Shown: positions 7,979 through 16,363 of the stretch, piece by piece
How positions within the stretch are numbered: position 1 is the stretch's first letter
Layout: the number at the start of each line of letters is the position of its first letter
Origin: Chloroflexota bacterium
GTDB taxonomy: Bacteria; Chloroflexota; Chloroflexia; Thermomicrobiales; JADLAZ01
DNA length: 20,317 nt
Assembly: GCA_020849725.1 (NCBI GenBank)
Contig: JADLAZ010000155.1
Coordinates: 1-20,317 of the forward strand
Direction: 5' to 3'
The notes under the pieces: model-generated
Told to the model about the DNA's origin: nothing
Seen by the model: only the letters and a program-made list of their open reading frames with translations
The model's database searches: none
Translations under genes and position numbers: made by a program

Positions 7979-8527
7979 ATGACGACACTGGGCGTGCCGG
8001 CCGGGTCACCGCCGGCCGAGCGGCGGCGGCAATTACTGCAACTCCTCGGCGCAGCCGACCTCGGCCTCACCGGTGGCGATCTGGCGCAGCGGCTCGGGGT
8101 GAGCCGGCAGATCGTCGTCCAGGATGTCGCCGTGCTGCGGGCCGCCGGCGCGGATATCCTGGCCACGCCGCAGGGCTATGTGCTAGCCAGCCGCCTGCGC
8201 GGCGCTGCTCATCGTCGCGTGGTCGCCTGTCGCCACAACCGAGCGCAGGTCGAGGACGAGTTGCTGACGCTGGTCGATTGCGGTGTTACGGTCGTCGATG
8301 TCATCGTCGAGCATCCGGTGTATGGCGAGATCCGCGCGCCGTTGTGGCTGCGCTCGCGCGCCGACGTCGCCCATTTCATGGCTCAGTTCGACCAGTCGCA
8401 GGCCAATCTCCTGTCGTCGCTGACCGGCGGCGTGCATCTGCACACGCTCGAGGCTCTACGTGCCGAGGCACTGGACGCGGCCCTGGTGGCACTGACGGCG
8501 CGGGGGTACCTGCTCACCGACGAGTAG
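7979..8527 (+). CDS. niaR: NiaR-type transcriptional repressor of niacin/NAD genes
   Basis: A 182-residue regulator with an N-terminal winged helix-turn-helix (about 12-65; LTGGDLAQRLGVSRQIVVQDVAVLRAAG) and a C-terminal 3H domain (about 76-180). The 3H domain is named for three conserved metal-binding histidines. Candidates are His78 or His86, His112 in EHPVYGEIRAPL, and His153/His155 in LTGGVHLHTLE. This architecture is that of NiaR, which binds nicotinic acid and represses niacin uptake and NAD synthesis genes. None of those targets is in the window. ATG 7979 has AGGGAG just upstream. The gene is divergent from the riboswitch transcript and convergent with the histidine kinase gene, 13 bases apart. 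A general 3H/HTH_11 regulator with another ligand remains possible. Confidence 0.88.
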   Translation: MTTLGVPAGSPPAERRRQLLQLLGAADLGLTGGDLAQRLGVSRQIVVQDVAVLRAAGADILATPQGYVLASRLRGAAHRRVVACRHNRAQVEDELLTLVDCGVTVVDVIVEHPVYGEIRAPLWLRSRADVAHFMAQFDQSQANLLSSLTGGVHLHTLEALRAEALDAALVALTARGYLLTDE

Positions 8528-8540
8528 AACCGGCGCGACC

Positions 8541-9740
8541 TCACGGCAGCGGCAGGCGGATCGTCGCGATGCAGCCTCGGTGGAGGGCGCACTGGAGCGA
8601 CAGCGTGCCGCGATGCTGCTCCATGATCTGCGCGCTAATGTACAGGCCCAGACCAAGGCCGCTGAAGCGACCGCGGACGGCGGCGCCGCGCGCGAACGGC
8701 TGAAACAGGTCGACCAGTTCGCTGTCATCGACGCCCACGCCCTCGTCGACGATCGTGACTTCGGCCGTCTCGCCCAGGGCGCGCACGATGACTCGGACCG
8801 TGCCGCCATCCGGCGAGTACTTCAGGGCGTTGGACAGCACGTTGGTCAGAACCTGATCCAGCCGGTCGGGGTCGCCACGCCCGATCAGCATCGGCGGCGC
8901 GTCGAGCGCCAGCTCGTGCGTCGGCAGGTGTTCGGGCAAGAGTGGGGCGCGCGCTACTGCCTGGCGCACGAGATCAACGATGTCGATCGACTCGAGGCGC
9001 AACTCCAGCCGTCCCTGCTGCAGGCGGGCGACGTCGAGTAGATCGGCGACGAGCCGCTCGAAACGGCTGATCTGGCGCTGCAAATGACCGATGAACTGGC
9101 GCTGGCGCTCAGCATCGGATTCACTAGTGAGCCGAGCGAGGTACTGGACGTAGCCCTTGATCGTCGTCAGCGGTGTGCGCAGCTCGTGGGCCGCACTGGA
9201 CAGGAACTGATCGCGCACGCTGAGTGCCGCGCGCGCTTCGCTCAGGGCTGTCCGCTCGCGCAGCAGCAGTCGCTCACGCTCGTCAGCGGCCAGTTTGCGC
9301 TCGGTGATGTCGAAGATGAGCGCGACGAAGCCGACGATCCGACCATCGTCCCGCCGGTCGGGGAGGTAATGGGATTCGATCCAGCACGCCGTCCCGTCCG
9401 GGTCGTGGATGAGGCGCTCGTAGCGCAGGTGCTCGCCAGCCAGCGTCCGGGCGATGTAGGGCCCCATGACGGCATAGGACGCCTCACCGACGACCTCGCG
9501 CACGGTGCGGCCGGCGAGGGCATGGGGCGGCCGATCGAAGCGGAGTGAGTAGGCGCGGTTGGCGAACCGATAGCACTGCTGCACGTCAACGTAGGTGGCG
9601 TAGAATGGCACCGCGTCGAGGGTGTGCAGGAGCCGCTCGATGCGCTCGCCACGCCGCTGCCGATCGTACCCACGCCGGCGACTGCCGATTACCGGTGGCG
9701 GCCGGCGCTGCTGCTCGAGTGCCGCTCGCTGGTGACCCAT
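8541..9740 (-). CDS. Soluble PAS-domain sensor histidine kinase
   Basis: The 399-residue kinase has no membrane segment. A PAS domain covers about 36-150 and ends in the usual FDITERK; a short coiled linker (150-175) follows. The dimerisation domain has the phosphorylatable His185 in SSAAHELRTPLTTIKGY. The ATPase domain shows the N box (Asn304 in LTNVLSNALKYSPDG), G1 DEGVGV (332-337) and G2 GLGLGLYI. All residues for autophosphorylation are present. No response regulator is adjacent, so it is an orphan; the REC-HD-GYP protein about 2 kb away is one candidate partner, by position only. The start ATG 9740 has AGGAGA seven bases upstream; the frame is open for another 34 codons without a ribosome site. 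It is the last gene of the same-strand run from 16253. Confidence 0.93.
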   Translation of the reverse strand: MGHQRAALEQQRRPPPVIGSRRRGYDRQRRGERIERLLHTLDAVPFYATYVDVQQCYRFANRAYSLRFDRPPHALAGRTVREVVGEASYAVMGPYIARTLAGEHLRYERLIHDPDGTACWIESHYLPDRRDDGRIVGFVALIFDITERKLAADERERLLLRERTALSEARAALSVRDQFLSSAAHELRTPLTTIKGYVQYLARLTSESDAERQRQFIGHLQRQISRFERLVADLLDVARLQQGRLELRLESIDIVDLVRQAVARAPLLPEHLPTHELALDAPPMLIGRGDPDRLDQVLTNVLSNALKYSPDGGTVRVIVRALGETAEVTIVDEGVGVDDSELVDLFQPFARGAAVRGRFSGLGLGLYISAQIMEQHRGTLSLQCALHRGCIATIRLPLP

Positions 9741-9845
9741 GCCAGATTCTCCTAGCGCGGGCTGGCCGGCGGGCCGCGGGTCGAGGTGCGATCGTGGCCG
9801 CCGATCATACACGAGCCGCGCCCGTGGTGCGCGCTGGGCCATGGA

Positions 9846-10628
9846 TCACGATGGGCGCAGCGCTAGTGTGACCGACCCGAGCGTGACGGTGAGTTGCAGA
9901 CTGAGGGCCGGCTGGCCGCCAGTTAGCGCGGCCGGCGTCCAAAAGGCGCCGTGGTGTTTGGTGAATCCATCGCCGATGCTCAGGCTGCCGAGAACCGACT
10001 CCGGAGCAATGCGAGCGGCCGTGGTCGCTGGCACGTCTACCTCTACCGCGGCAATGCCGGCATTGATTCGGCCGGTCATGTCGCGGTGCAGCGGGCCGCC
10101 GAAGTCGAGCGTGTAGGAGGCCGCGCCACCCTCCACGATGATCTCGGCGCAGTTGGCGTGGCCGAGCTGCCGGGCGCTGATGCTGCCGGCGCCGGCGCTG
10201 ATCGTGAGCTGGCTCATCGGGTGGGGATTGGGCGCGGTGAAGTCCAGGATATTGGCCGCGGCTCCCAGCCTCAGCGTGAGGCGGTTCAGCGGCACGCCGC
10301 CCAGGTCCAGGTCCGTGTCCGCGGCGCCGGCCTCGAGCGTCAGGGCAAACGGTCGCGTCGTGCCCAATTCCAGCGCAAAGCGGGGCGCGCCGCTGACCAG
10401 GCCGGTCAGGTGGGCAACGTTGGCGCCCTGGGTGATGTGCAGCGTGCCACCGTCCTGGGTGACGCGACAGGGCAGCGCGCCAGTAGGGTCGTGGTAGGCG
10501 CCGACGACCCACTGATCGCCCTGGCCGGGCAGCAGCCGCACCCGGCACGCGCCGACGCTGAGTCGCAGGTGCAGATCGGGCGCCTCCGGGTACGCGATCG
10601 CAATCGGCGTGGAATCCTGATTGGTCAT
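9846..10628 (-). CDS. Hypothetical beta-solenoid protein (DUF4097/toast-rack-like)
   Basis: The 260-residue product has no signal peptide or membrane span. It consists of short repeated beta strands with Gly/Leu/Asp turns, for example LTLEAGAADTDLDLGGVPLNRLTLRLGAAANILDF and LTISAGAGSISARQL. That periodicity of about 20-23 residues is like the DUF4097/toast-rack group seen in LiaF-like and adhesin-like proteins. This is a fold-level resemblance, not a functional assignment. ATG 10628 has GGAGG five bases upstream; the longer frame up to 10724 lacks one. It sits between a dienelactone hydrolase and the histidine kinase on the same strand, with gaps of 192 and 105 bases, so it may have its own promoter. 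Confidence 0.72.
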   Translation of the reverse strand: MTNQDSTPIAIAYPEAPDLHLRLSVGACRVRLLPGQGDQWVVGAYHDPTGALPCRVTQDGGTLHITQGANVAHLTGLVSGAPRFALELGTTRPFALTLEAGAADTDLDLGGVPLNRLTLRLGAAANILDFTAPNPHPMSQLTISAGAGSISARQLGHANCAEIIVEGGAASYTLDFGGPLHRDMTGRINAGIAAVEVDVPATTAARIAPESVLGSLSIGDGFTKHHGAFWTPAALTGGQPALSLQLTVTLGSVTLALRPS

Positions 10629-10758
10629 CGTCGCCTCCGTGCCCCAGGCGTCGGGCATCCGCCGCGCACGTCGGGGCGACGCCGTCAACATAGTCGCGCG
10701 CCAGGGAAGCAGCTGCCACGGCATCGTGGATCCCGCCTTTCGCGGCCTGCTCCCCGAA

Positions 10759-10787
10759 CCCCGGCCGGGGCGGACGTCAGCACGTCC
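10759..10787. terminator. Paired hairpins after the dienelactone hydrolase gene
   Basis: A CCCCGGCCGGGG palindrome (10759-10770) adjoins a GGACGT/ACGTCC stem with a four-base loop (10772-10787). They lie about 35 bases past the stop of the dienelactone hydrolase gene on the minus strand. No T run follows, so termination is only suggested by position. Confidence 0.3.
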
Positions 10788-10820
10788 AGGGCCGCTACTG
10801 GCCTAACGCAGGGCGTCGGG

Positions 10821-11597
10821 TCATGGCTTCACGGCCGTGTGCGCCGTGATGAAGCGCAGGATGCGCTGCCAGGCGTCGGCTGAGGCGTCGGCCCAGGCGA
10901 CATAGTGGCGGTCGAAGAAACTGTGCGGCGCGTCGGGGTAGGTATGGAGCTCATGCGGCACGCCGGCCTGGGTCAGCGCTGCCTCGAAGGCGGCCACGGC
11001 CTCGGGTGGAATGCCGGCGTCGCCGCCGCCGAACAGGCCAAGGACCGGACAGGCGAAGTCGGCGACACGGTCGACCGGCGCCGGCGAGCCGTCGCGCGTC
11101 GGTCCGAGCGGCCGGCCGTAGAAGCCGATGGCAGCCGCCAGGCCGTGGCCGCCCGCAGCCTGGAGCCAGGAGTTGCTGCCGCCGAAGCAGAAGCCGATCG
11201 TGACGATTGCGCGCGGCGCGCCGCCCTCGGATGCGCGCAGGTAGGCAACGCACGCCGCTACATCATCGCGGATCTGGCTGGCCTTCGTCTGGGCGACGTG
11301 CGGCTGCCACTCGAAGCTGTCGCCGCGGTCACCGACGCCGGCAGTGCGGCCAAAGAAGTCGAACGCCACCGTGTCCATGCCGTGCTCGGCGCAGCGCACG
11401 GCTAGCTCTTTGTAGTAGGTATGCAGGCCGCGAATGTCGGGCAAGATGACGACGCCAACACCGGTCGGCGCGGCGGCGCGAGCGGCGAAGGCGCCCATGA
11501 CCGACCCGTCAGCCGAGGTCAGCGTCAACTCGCGCGTGTCAAGCGCGCCACCGGCGATCGGGTCAATCGGCGGGCGGGCAGTGGAGTCGAAGCACAT
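10821..11597 (-). CDS. Dienelactone hydrolase family protein
   Basis: A 258-residue alpha/beta hydrolase with the dienelactone hydrolase triad: Cys137 in GFCFGGSNS, Asp193 in FGGGDAGIP and His225 in APHSFFDR. The family hydrolyses dienelactones in chlorocatechol breakdown, but many members act on other lactones or esters, so the substrate is open. Glu65 in YYKELA and DIRGL near residues 54-58 are typical of the family. ATG 11597 is preceded by GGGAGG. The gene is 73 bases downstream of the Ldh2-type dehydrogenase. Its neighbours include a second lactonase family (SMP-30), so a broad role in lactone or sugar-acid metabolism is plausible. There is no chlorocatechol dioxygenase here. Confidence 0.9.
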   Translation of the reverse strand: MCFDSTARPPIDPIAGGALDTRELTLTSADGSVMGAFAARAAAPTGVGVVILPDIRGLHTYYKELAVRCAEHGMDTVAFDFFGRTAGVGDRGDSFEWQPHVAQTKASQIRDDVAACVAYLRASEGGAPRAIVTIGFCFGGSNSWLQAAGGHGLAAAIGFYGRPLGPTRDGSPAPVDRVADFACPVLGLFGGGDAGIPPEAVAAFEAALTQAGVPHELHTYPDAPHSFFDRHYVAWADASADAWQRILRFITAHTAVKP

Positions 11598-11670
11598 GGG
11601 CAGCCTCCCTCATCTGGTGCGATGCGTGGCCGAAGCGCCCGGCCGGCGGCGGTGGACAGAGCACTATACC

Positions 11671-12753
11671 CTATTCCACGGCCTCAGACGGGAGACGCGT
11701 CGGCGTGCCGCGCCGCGCGGCCTGCTCGGCCAGCCGGCGGTAGACCGAGCGCGGCAGGCGCAGCCCCACCCGCCGCGCCTGCTCCGCGCGCCGCCAGCCA
11801 GCCTCGCCTGGCACGCGCGCCGGCTGGCCGTCGGGGCCGGGCGGAACCGCCCGCACGTCACGGATGAGCGCGTCCATCCGGCGCTTGAACTCGGCCAGCG
11901 GCAGCAGCAGCGCCGGGTCGAACGCCAGGAAGAAGTGTCCCTCATCCCATGGCCGCGGTCCCATTTCGACTTCGACGGTGTGTTGGCGGCCGAAGCGGGC
12001 ACCGGCCAGTACGCCGGCCAGCGCCTCCAGCACGAGCGCCAGGCCAAAGCCTTTGTACGGCGTGGCCGGCGCTCCCAGCGGCAGGGCCAGCCCACCAGCC
12101 GCCGCCAGGGCCGCGTCAGTCGTTAGGTGGCCGGCGGCATCGACGCCCCAACCGGCGGGGATGGCGTCGCCCTCGGCCGCCGCCAGGTCAATCTTGCCGC
12201 CTGCCACCACACTGGTGGCGATGTCGAGGCAGAACGGGGGCTCCTCGCCGGTGGGGAAGGCCCAGGCCAGCGGGTTGTTGCCGACGACTGGCTCGCGCGC
12301 GCCCGGCGGCGGCAGCATGACGTTGCCGTTGGTCGTGGCGAAGCCGATCAGGTTAGCGGCCGCCGCCTGGCGCGCATAGTAGCCGACCGCGCCCAGGTGG
12401 TTTGACTGCCGCGCCGTCGCCACCGCGAAGCCGTGGGTCCGCGCCAGGGCAATGCACTCCTGCATCGCTCGAACTGCCACTACCTGCCCCGGCCCGGCAT
12501 CGCCATAGACGACCACTGCCGCCCGGCCGGTCGTCTCGACGCGGATGTCCGGCCGCGGGTTGATGATGCCGCCTTCGACACGCGCCAGATACATCGGTAT
12601 GGCGCGCACGCCATGCGAGTGCATGCCGCGCAGATCGGCCTCAAGCTGGACAACTGCCACCGTCGCCGCATCATCGACCGGCAGTCCGACCGACACCAGC
12701 AGTTCGATCGTCACCTGCCGGACGCGCTCGGCGTCGACTGGGACCCAGTCCAC
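11671..12753 (-). CDS. Malate/L-lactate dehydrogenase family (Ldh2/MdH type)
   Basis: A 360-residue NAD(P)-dependent oxidoreductase of the Ldh2 family, unrelated to the classical Rossmann enzymes. It has DLRGMHSHGV (40-49; His47 is the usual catalytic position), GDAGPGQ (84-90), QSNHLGAVGYY (116-126), GNNPLAWAFP and DIATSVVAGGKI (177-188). YKGFGLALVLEALAGVLAG follows, and the C-terminal PGEAGWRRAEQARRVGLRLP block is typical. Relatives oxidise malate, lactate, ureidoglycolate, 2,3-diketogulonate or delta1-piperideine-2-carboxylate, so the substrate is uncertain; the context suggests a sugar-derived 2-hydroxy acid. The start is a GTG at 12753, preceded by GGAGGAG. The membrane aminopropyltransferase-like gene ends 44 bases upstream. 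Confidence 0.9.
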   Translation of the reverse strand: MDWVPVDAERVRQVTIELLVSVGLPVDDAATVAVVQLEADLRGMHSHGVRAIPMYLARVEGGIINPRPDIRVETTGRAAVVVYGDAGPGQVVAVRAMQECIALARTHGFAVATARQSNHLGAVGYYARQAAAANLIGFATTNGNVMLPPPGAREPVVGNNPLAWAFPTGEEPPFCLDIATSVVAGGKIDLAAAEGDAIPAGWGVDAAGHLTTDAALAAAGGLALPLGAPATPYKGFGLALVLEALAGVLAGARFGRQHTVEVEMGPRPWDEGHFFLAFDPALLLPLAEFKRRMDALIRDVRAVPPGPDGQPARVPGEAGWRRAEQARRVGLRLPRSVYRRLAEQAARRGTPTRLPSEAVE

Positions 12754-12797
12754 CGCTCCTCCTTGCCCGCCTCGGCGAAGGCGACCGCTCGAACGAC

Positions 12798-14360
12798 CTA
12801 GAAGCCGCGCTCTTCGAACAGCCAGGCCAGCATCTGGTCAACCGGCACGTAGTCGTCGGTCAGCAGCACCTGCCGGCCGGTCGCCAGGTGGGCCTCCAAC
12901 TCGGCCGATGGGATGACGGTGCTGAGCATCGACCGGCCATCTTTCGTGGCAACCCGCTCCAGCGCGTCGACGTCGAGTGGCTGCTTGGCGGCCAGGACGA
13001 CATAGGTACTGGCGCCGTCGTTGCGGTAGGCCTGGCCGAGGCTGACGACGTAGACGTGCGGGAAGCTCAGTTTGAGCGAGCGCACGTAGGCCTTGAGAAA
13101 CTCACCTCGGGTGTAGCTATCGATGATGTTGACCATATACACGCCGTCCGGCGCCAGCGAGTCGGCGATGAGGCGGTCGAACTCGGCCGTCGTCAGGTGG
13201 TAGGGCACGGCGATGTCATTGAAGGCATCACCGTAGATGATGTCGTACTTCTCGGCTGCAGTCGCCTCGGCGGCGAAACGGTTGAAGTACAGACGTGCAT
13301 CCTCGTTGAAGTCGATGATGCGCGAGTCGGGGCGCACGCCGAGCCGCTCGCGGGCGATCTGGGTGACGGCCGGGTCGATCTCGACGACGTGGATGGTGCT
13401 GCGCGGGTAGACGGCCTCGATGAAGCGCGGGTAGGTGTAGCCGCCGCCGCCGATGAAGGCCGTGCGCAAGTTCGGATGCTGCTCGGCGTGCAGCGCGGTC
13501 AGCTCGCGATAGACGCGCTCGTAGCCATACTCCAGCTTGGTCGGGTCGTTCGGGTCGCTGAAGGAGTGGATCAGGTGGTCCAGAACAAGCGAGTAGCCGC
13601 TCGAGCCATCCTCGAAGGCCCGCTGCGAGATGCGGATCGTGTAGTAGTCAGTCTCGCGGTCGAAGGGTGAAATGTGGCGTTCGGTTTGCAGCGCGTATCC
13701 GATGGCGCCGGCGACGACCAGGAACGCGACCAGGTGCGCTGCGGATGTCGCGCGCGGCAGCGTGCGCCAGAAGGCGCCGGCCAGGAGACCGGTCAGCCCC
13801 AGTATGATCGCCACACCGACGACGATGGCACGCGTGCCGAAGGTGGAGATGAGGAAGAAGCCGGTCAGAAACGTGCCGAGGATGCTGCCCAGCGTCGAGC
13901 AGGCATAGAGCAAACCGACGGTCTTGCCGCTGCGCTCCAGACTGGTCAGACAGAGGCGAACGACGATCGGCGTGATGGTGCCCATGATGAAGGCGGGTGT
14001 GAAGAAGATGACGGTAACGTAGACGACGACCTTGAGCATCAGCGGAATCTTGAGGCCGCTGCCGGCGCTCACCATCAGCTCCAGCAGCGGCAGGATCGCC
14101 AGCGTCGCCAGCGCCGAGGCGAAGAAGAGCAGGCCGAGCAGCGAGCGCGACGCGCGCCGATCGGCCAGCCAGCCGCCGACGAAGTTGCCGAGGCTGATGC
14201 CGGCCAGGACGACGCCGATGATGCTGGTCCAGGTATACAGGTTGACGCCCATGTACGGCGCCAGGAGCCGACCGGCGACGATCTCGATCACCAGCGTGCA
14301 GAAGCTGGCAATGAAGACGATGACGATGCCCTGCCAGATGCTAATGCTCTCGCTCTTCAC
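12798..14360 (-). CDS. Membrane-fused spermidine synthase-like protein
   Basis: The 520-residue protein has about seven membrane helices (residues about 5-230; the first is IWQGIVIVFIASFCTLVIEIVAG) fused to a spermidine/spermine synthase-type methyltransferase-fold domain. The soluble domain has FIGGGGYTYPRF in place of the canonical GGGDG, then VVEIDPAV, DARLYF and YDIIYGDAFNDIAVPYHLTT. That last motif is typical of fused membrane members whose amine substrate is not established. Whether it makes a polyamine is open, because the decarboxylated-SAM loop differs. The start is uncertain: GTG 14360 has AAGGCGG close upstream; ATGs at 14384, 14420 and 14441 lack ribosome sites but would only lengthen the cytoplasmic tail. 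It lies between an SDR and the Ldh2-type gene. Confidence 0.85.
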   Translation of the reverse strand: MKSESISIWQGIVIVFIASFCTLVIEIVAGRLLAPYMGVNLYTWTSIIGVVLAGISLGNFVGGWLADRRASRSLLGLLFFASALATLAILPLLELMVSAGSGLKIPLMLKVVVYVTVIFFTPAFIMGTITPIVVRLCLTSLERSGKTVGLLYACSTLGSILGTFLTGFFLISTFGTRAIVVGVAIILGLTGLLAGAFWRTLPRATSAAHLVAFLVVAGAIGYALQTERHISPFDRETDYYTIRISQRAFEDGSSGYSLVLDHLIHSFSDPNDPTKLEYGYERVYRELTALHAEQHPNLRTAFIGGGGYTYPRFIEAVYPRSTIHVVEIDPAVTQIARERLGVRPDSRIIDFNEDARLYFNRFAAEATAAEKYDIIYGDAFNDIAVPYHLTTAEFDRLIADSLAPDGVYMVNIIDSYTRGEFLKAYVRSLKLSFPHVYVVSLGQAYRNDGASTYVVLAAKQPLDVDALERVATKDGRSMLSTVIPSAELEAHLATGRQVLLTDDYVPVDQMLAWLFEERGF

Positions 14361-14544
14361 ACCACCGCCTTCGCTGCTCACCATCACTGTCAGGCCCACG
14401 GCCGCCGGATTGTACTCCATGTGACGGACTAGACTGCCCATGGTGGGCCGTGCCGTCAGTCGAACCTACGCGGGGCGGCGGCAAACGGTTGGCGTCCGCG
14501 CGCCATGCCGATCGTGGGCGGCTCCGTGGTCGCCGGCCCACCGC

Positions 14545-15345
14545 TCACACTGCCGTCTGCCCGCCATCGACGACGAAGAAGCCGCCGATGGCGTATGAGG
14601 CCTCGTCGGAGGCGAGCCAGACGTTCATCGCCGCGATCTCCTCGGGCTGGCCCGGCCGTCGCGCCGGAATCGATTCGCAGTAGGCGGCGACACCCGCCGG
14701 ATCGGCGAAGACCGGCGCGTTGAGTGGGGTATCGATGAAGCCGGGGATGACGACGTTGACCCGGATGCCGTCGCGCGCGTACTCGTTCGCCATCACCCGC
14801 GCCAGCCCGTGGCAGCCGGCCTTGCTGGCACTGTAGGCGTGCTCGCCAAGCGCGCCGCCATAGAGGCCGGTCGGTGAGCCGGTGACGATGACCGAGCCGC
14901 CGCCTGTCCGCAGCAAGGCCCGCACACCATGCTTGCAGGTGAGGAACATTCCGGTCAGGTTCACGTCTAGAATCTGCTGCCACACCGCCAGCTCGAGCCG
15001 GTCGACTCGATCATCGCCTTGTCCGAATAGCTCGATGCCCGCGACCGCCACGACGACATCCAGGCCGCCCCAGGCGGCGACCGCCGCCGCGACCGCCCGC
15101 TCGATCTCATCCTCTCGCGCCACGTCGGTCGTGAGGGCCAGTGCCGTCCCGCCCGCGGCGGCGATCTGCCCAGCTACCTCGGCGAGCGCCGGCTGCCGCC
15201 GCTCGACCAGGGCGACGCGTGCCCCTTCTCGCGCAAAGCGCTGCGCGGTCGCCCGACCGATGCCCGAGCCGGCGCCGGTGACGATCGCCCGCTTCCCTGC
15301 CAGCCGGCCGACCGGCATCACCATCTCGGCGCCCACGCTACTCAT
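14545..15345 (-). CDS. Short-chain dehydrogenase/reductase
   Basis: A 266-residue classical SDR. The cofactor loop is TGAGSGIG (23-30), and the catalytic residues are Asn129 (DVNL), Ser157 (VTGSPTG), Tyr171 and Lys175 (YSASK). The common structural NNAG is AVAG here. GFFVVDGGQTAV at the end is the usual oligomer interface. Val47-Glu48 after strand 2 (ALVERR) favours NAD. Substrates in this class are secondary alcohols or sugars; next to a lactonase a sugar-acid dehydrogenase role is plausible but inferred. ATG 15345 was chosen for its upstream GGGAG and complete N-terminus; ATGs at 15324 and 15318 would also preserve the fold. It begins 44 bases after the lactonase gene ends. Confidence 0.88.
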   Translation of the reverse strand: MSSVGAEMVMPVGRLAGKRAIVTGAGSGIGRATAQRFAREGARVALVERRQPALAEVAGQIAAAGGTALALTTDVAREDEIERAVAAAVAAWGGLDVVVAVAGIELFGQGDDRVDRLELAVWQQILDVNLTGMFLTCKHGVRALLRTGGGSVIVTGSPTGLYGGALGEHAYSASKAGCHGLARVMANEYARDGIRVNVVIPGFIDTPLNAPVFADPAGVAAYCESIPARRPGQPEEIAAMNVWLASDEASYAIGGFFVVDGGQTAV

Positions 15346-15389
15346 CGATCCCACTCCCACGTCCGGTCGCGCCGTCACCGGGCTGCCGG

Positions 15390-16253
15390 CTAACGCGACA
15401 GACCCTGGCGCGTCGTGCGCGCTCGCCACAGCGCGCCGTCGAAGCCGGTGACGTACAGATCGGCCAGGTCGGGGCCACCGAAGCAGACATTGGTCGGCTC
15501 GGATGGTGTCGGGTGTTGCTCCAGGACTGCGCCGTCAGGCGCGAAGACGGCGACGCGCGGCCCATCGCCGCTCTGCCGCCAGCCGCAACTGGCGACGATG
15601 TTGCCGGCGGCGTCGACGCGCATGCCGTCGATGCCACGATGATCGCCGAAGTCGTAGACGATGCGCATCGGCCCGAGGCTGCCGTCATCGTTGACCGGGT
15701 AGGCCCGCAACTGGCGGCGGCCTTCGGGCGCGCGTGGCGACTCGGCGACGTAGAGTGTCCTCTCGTCCGGCGCCAGCACCAGACCATTCGGCCGAGTTGT
15801 GTCGGTGGTGACACGGGTGATGGTGTAGCTGCCATCGGAGCGCGGGTCGAGGCGGTAGACGGACTCGTGGTCCAGCTCCATCGTCTCCCGGTCCGTGCCG
15901 TACTTCGGATCGGTGAACCAGACCCGACCCTGGCGGTCGACGACGATGTCGTTCGGCTCGTTCAGGCGCTTGCCGTCGTAGCGGTCAGCCAGCATGGTGA
16001 CGCCGCCGTCGGCCTCGTAGCGCACGACGCACCGCCCCCGACCCTGGCAGCCGTAGAGCCGTCCCTGCCGGTCGAAGGTCAGACCGTTGGTTCCCTCGGT
16101 GCCGGTTCGGTAGACGTCGCACGCACCGGTCGCTGGCACGTAGCGCAGGATGCGATTGCTGGGGATGTCGGTGAAGAGCAGGCATTCACCATCCCAGGCT
16201 GGCCCCTCGGTGAAGTCGAATGGACCGGCGACGCGCTCGAAGTGCCATGCCAT
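15390..16253 (-). CDS. SMP-30/gluconolactonase family lactonase
   Basis: A 287-residue six-bladed beta-propeller. The metal ligands of the family are present: Glu16 in FTEGPAW, Asn156 in RPNGL and Asp209 in GIDGM, with Asn101 in LNEPNDI as the usual fourth site. The enzymes hydrolyse aldonolactones to sugar acids. It fits as the step after a sugar 1-dehydrogenase, and such an enzyme (the aldo/keto reductase at 16792) is divergently encoded close by. ATG 16253 has an excellent AGGAGGT six bases upstream, which fixes the start. It is the first of a same-strand run ending with the histidine kinase. A 15-base palindrome lies about 55 bases upstream. Confidence 0.9.
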   Translation of the reverse strand: MAWHFERVAGPFDFTEGPAWDGECLLFTDIPSNRILRYVPATGACDVYRTGTEGTNGLTFDRQGRLYGCQGRGRCVVRYEADGGVTMLADRYDGKRLNEPNDIVVDRQGRVWFTDPKYGTDRETMELDHESVYRLDPRSDGSYTITRVTTDTTRPNGLVLAPDERTLYVAESPRAPEGRRQLRAYPVNDDGSLGPMRIVYDFGDHRGIDGMRVDAAGNIVASCGWRQSGDGPRVAVFAPDGAVLEQHPTPSEPTNVCFGGPDLADLYVTGFDGALWRARTTRQGLSR

Positions 16254-16307
16254 CGGCCTACCTCCTGGTGAGTGCTGGGGCGTGGGGGAACGATCAAGGT
16301 TCTGGGG

Positions 16308-16322
16308 GCTGAGGCACTCAGC
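16308..16322. promoter_or_regulatory. Candidate operator upstream of the lactonase gene
   Basis: GCTGAG-GCA-CTCAGC is a perfect six-base inverted repeat with a three-base centre, ending about 55 bases before the lactonase start codon. Its size and position suit a dimeric repressor site; no such regulator is encoded beside it. Confidence 0.35.
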
Positions 16323-16363
16323 TGAGCCTGCCGACCGTGCCCGCAATTCCACGCGCGCGCATC

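Noticed and set aside
13674..14432. 252-codon plus-strand frame opposite the membrane protein gene
   Set aside because: Asp/Glu/Gln/Arg-rich shadow of the seven-helix region on the minus strand.
15513..16271. 252-codon plus-strand frame opposite the lactonase gene
   Set aside because: Shadow of a complete SMP-30 gene that has metal ligands and a strong ribosome site.
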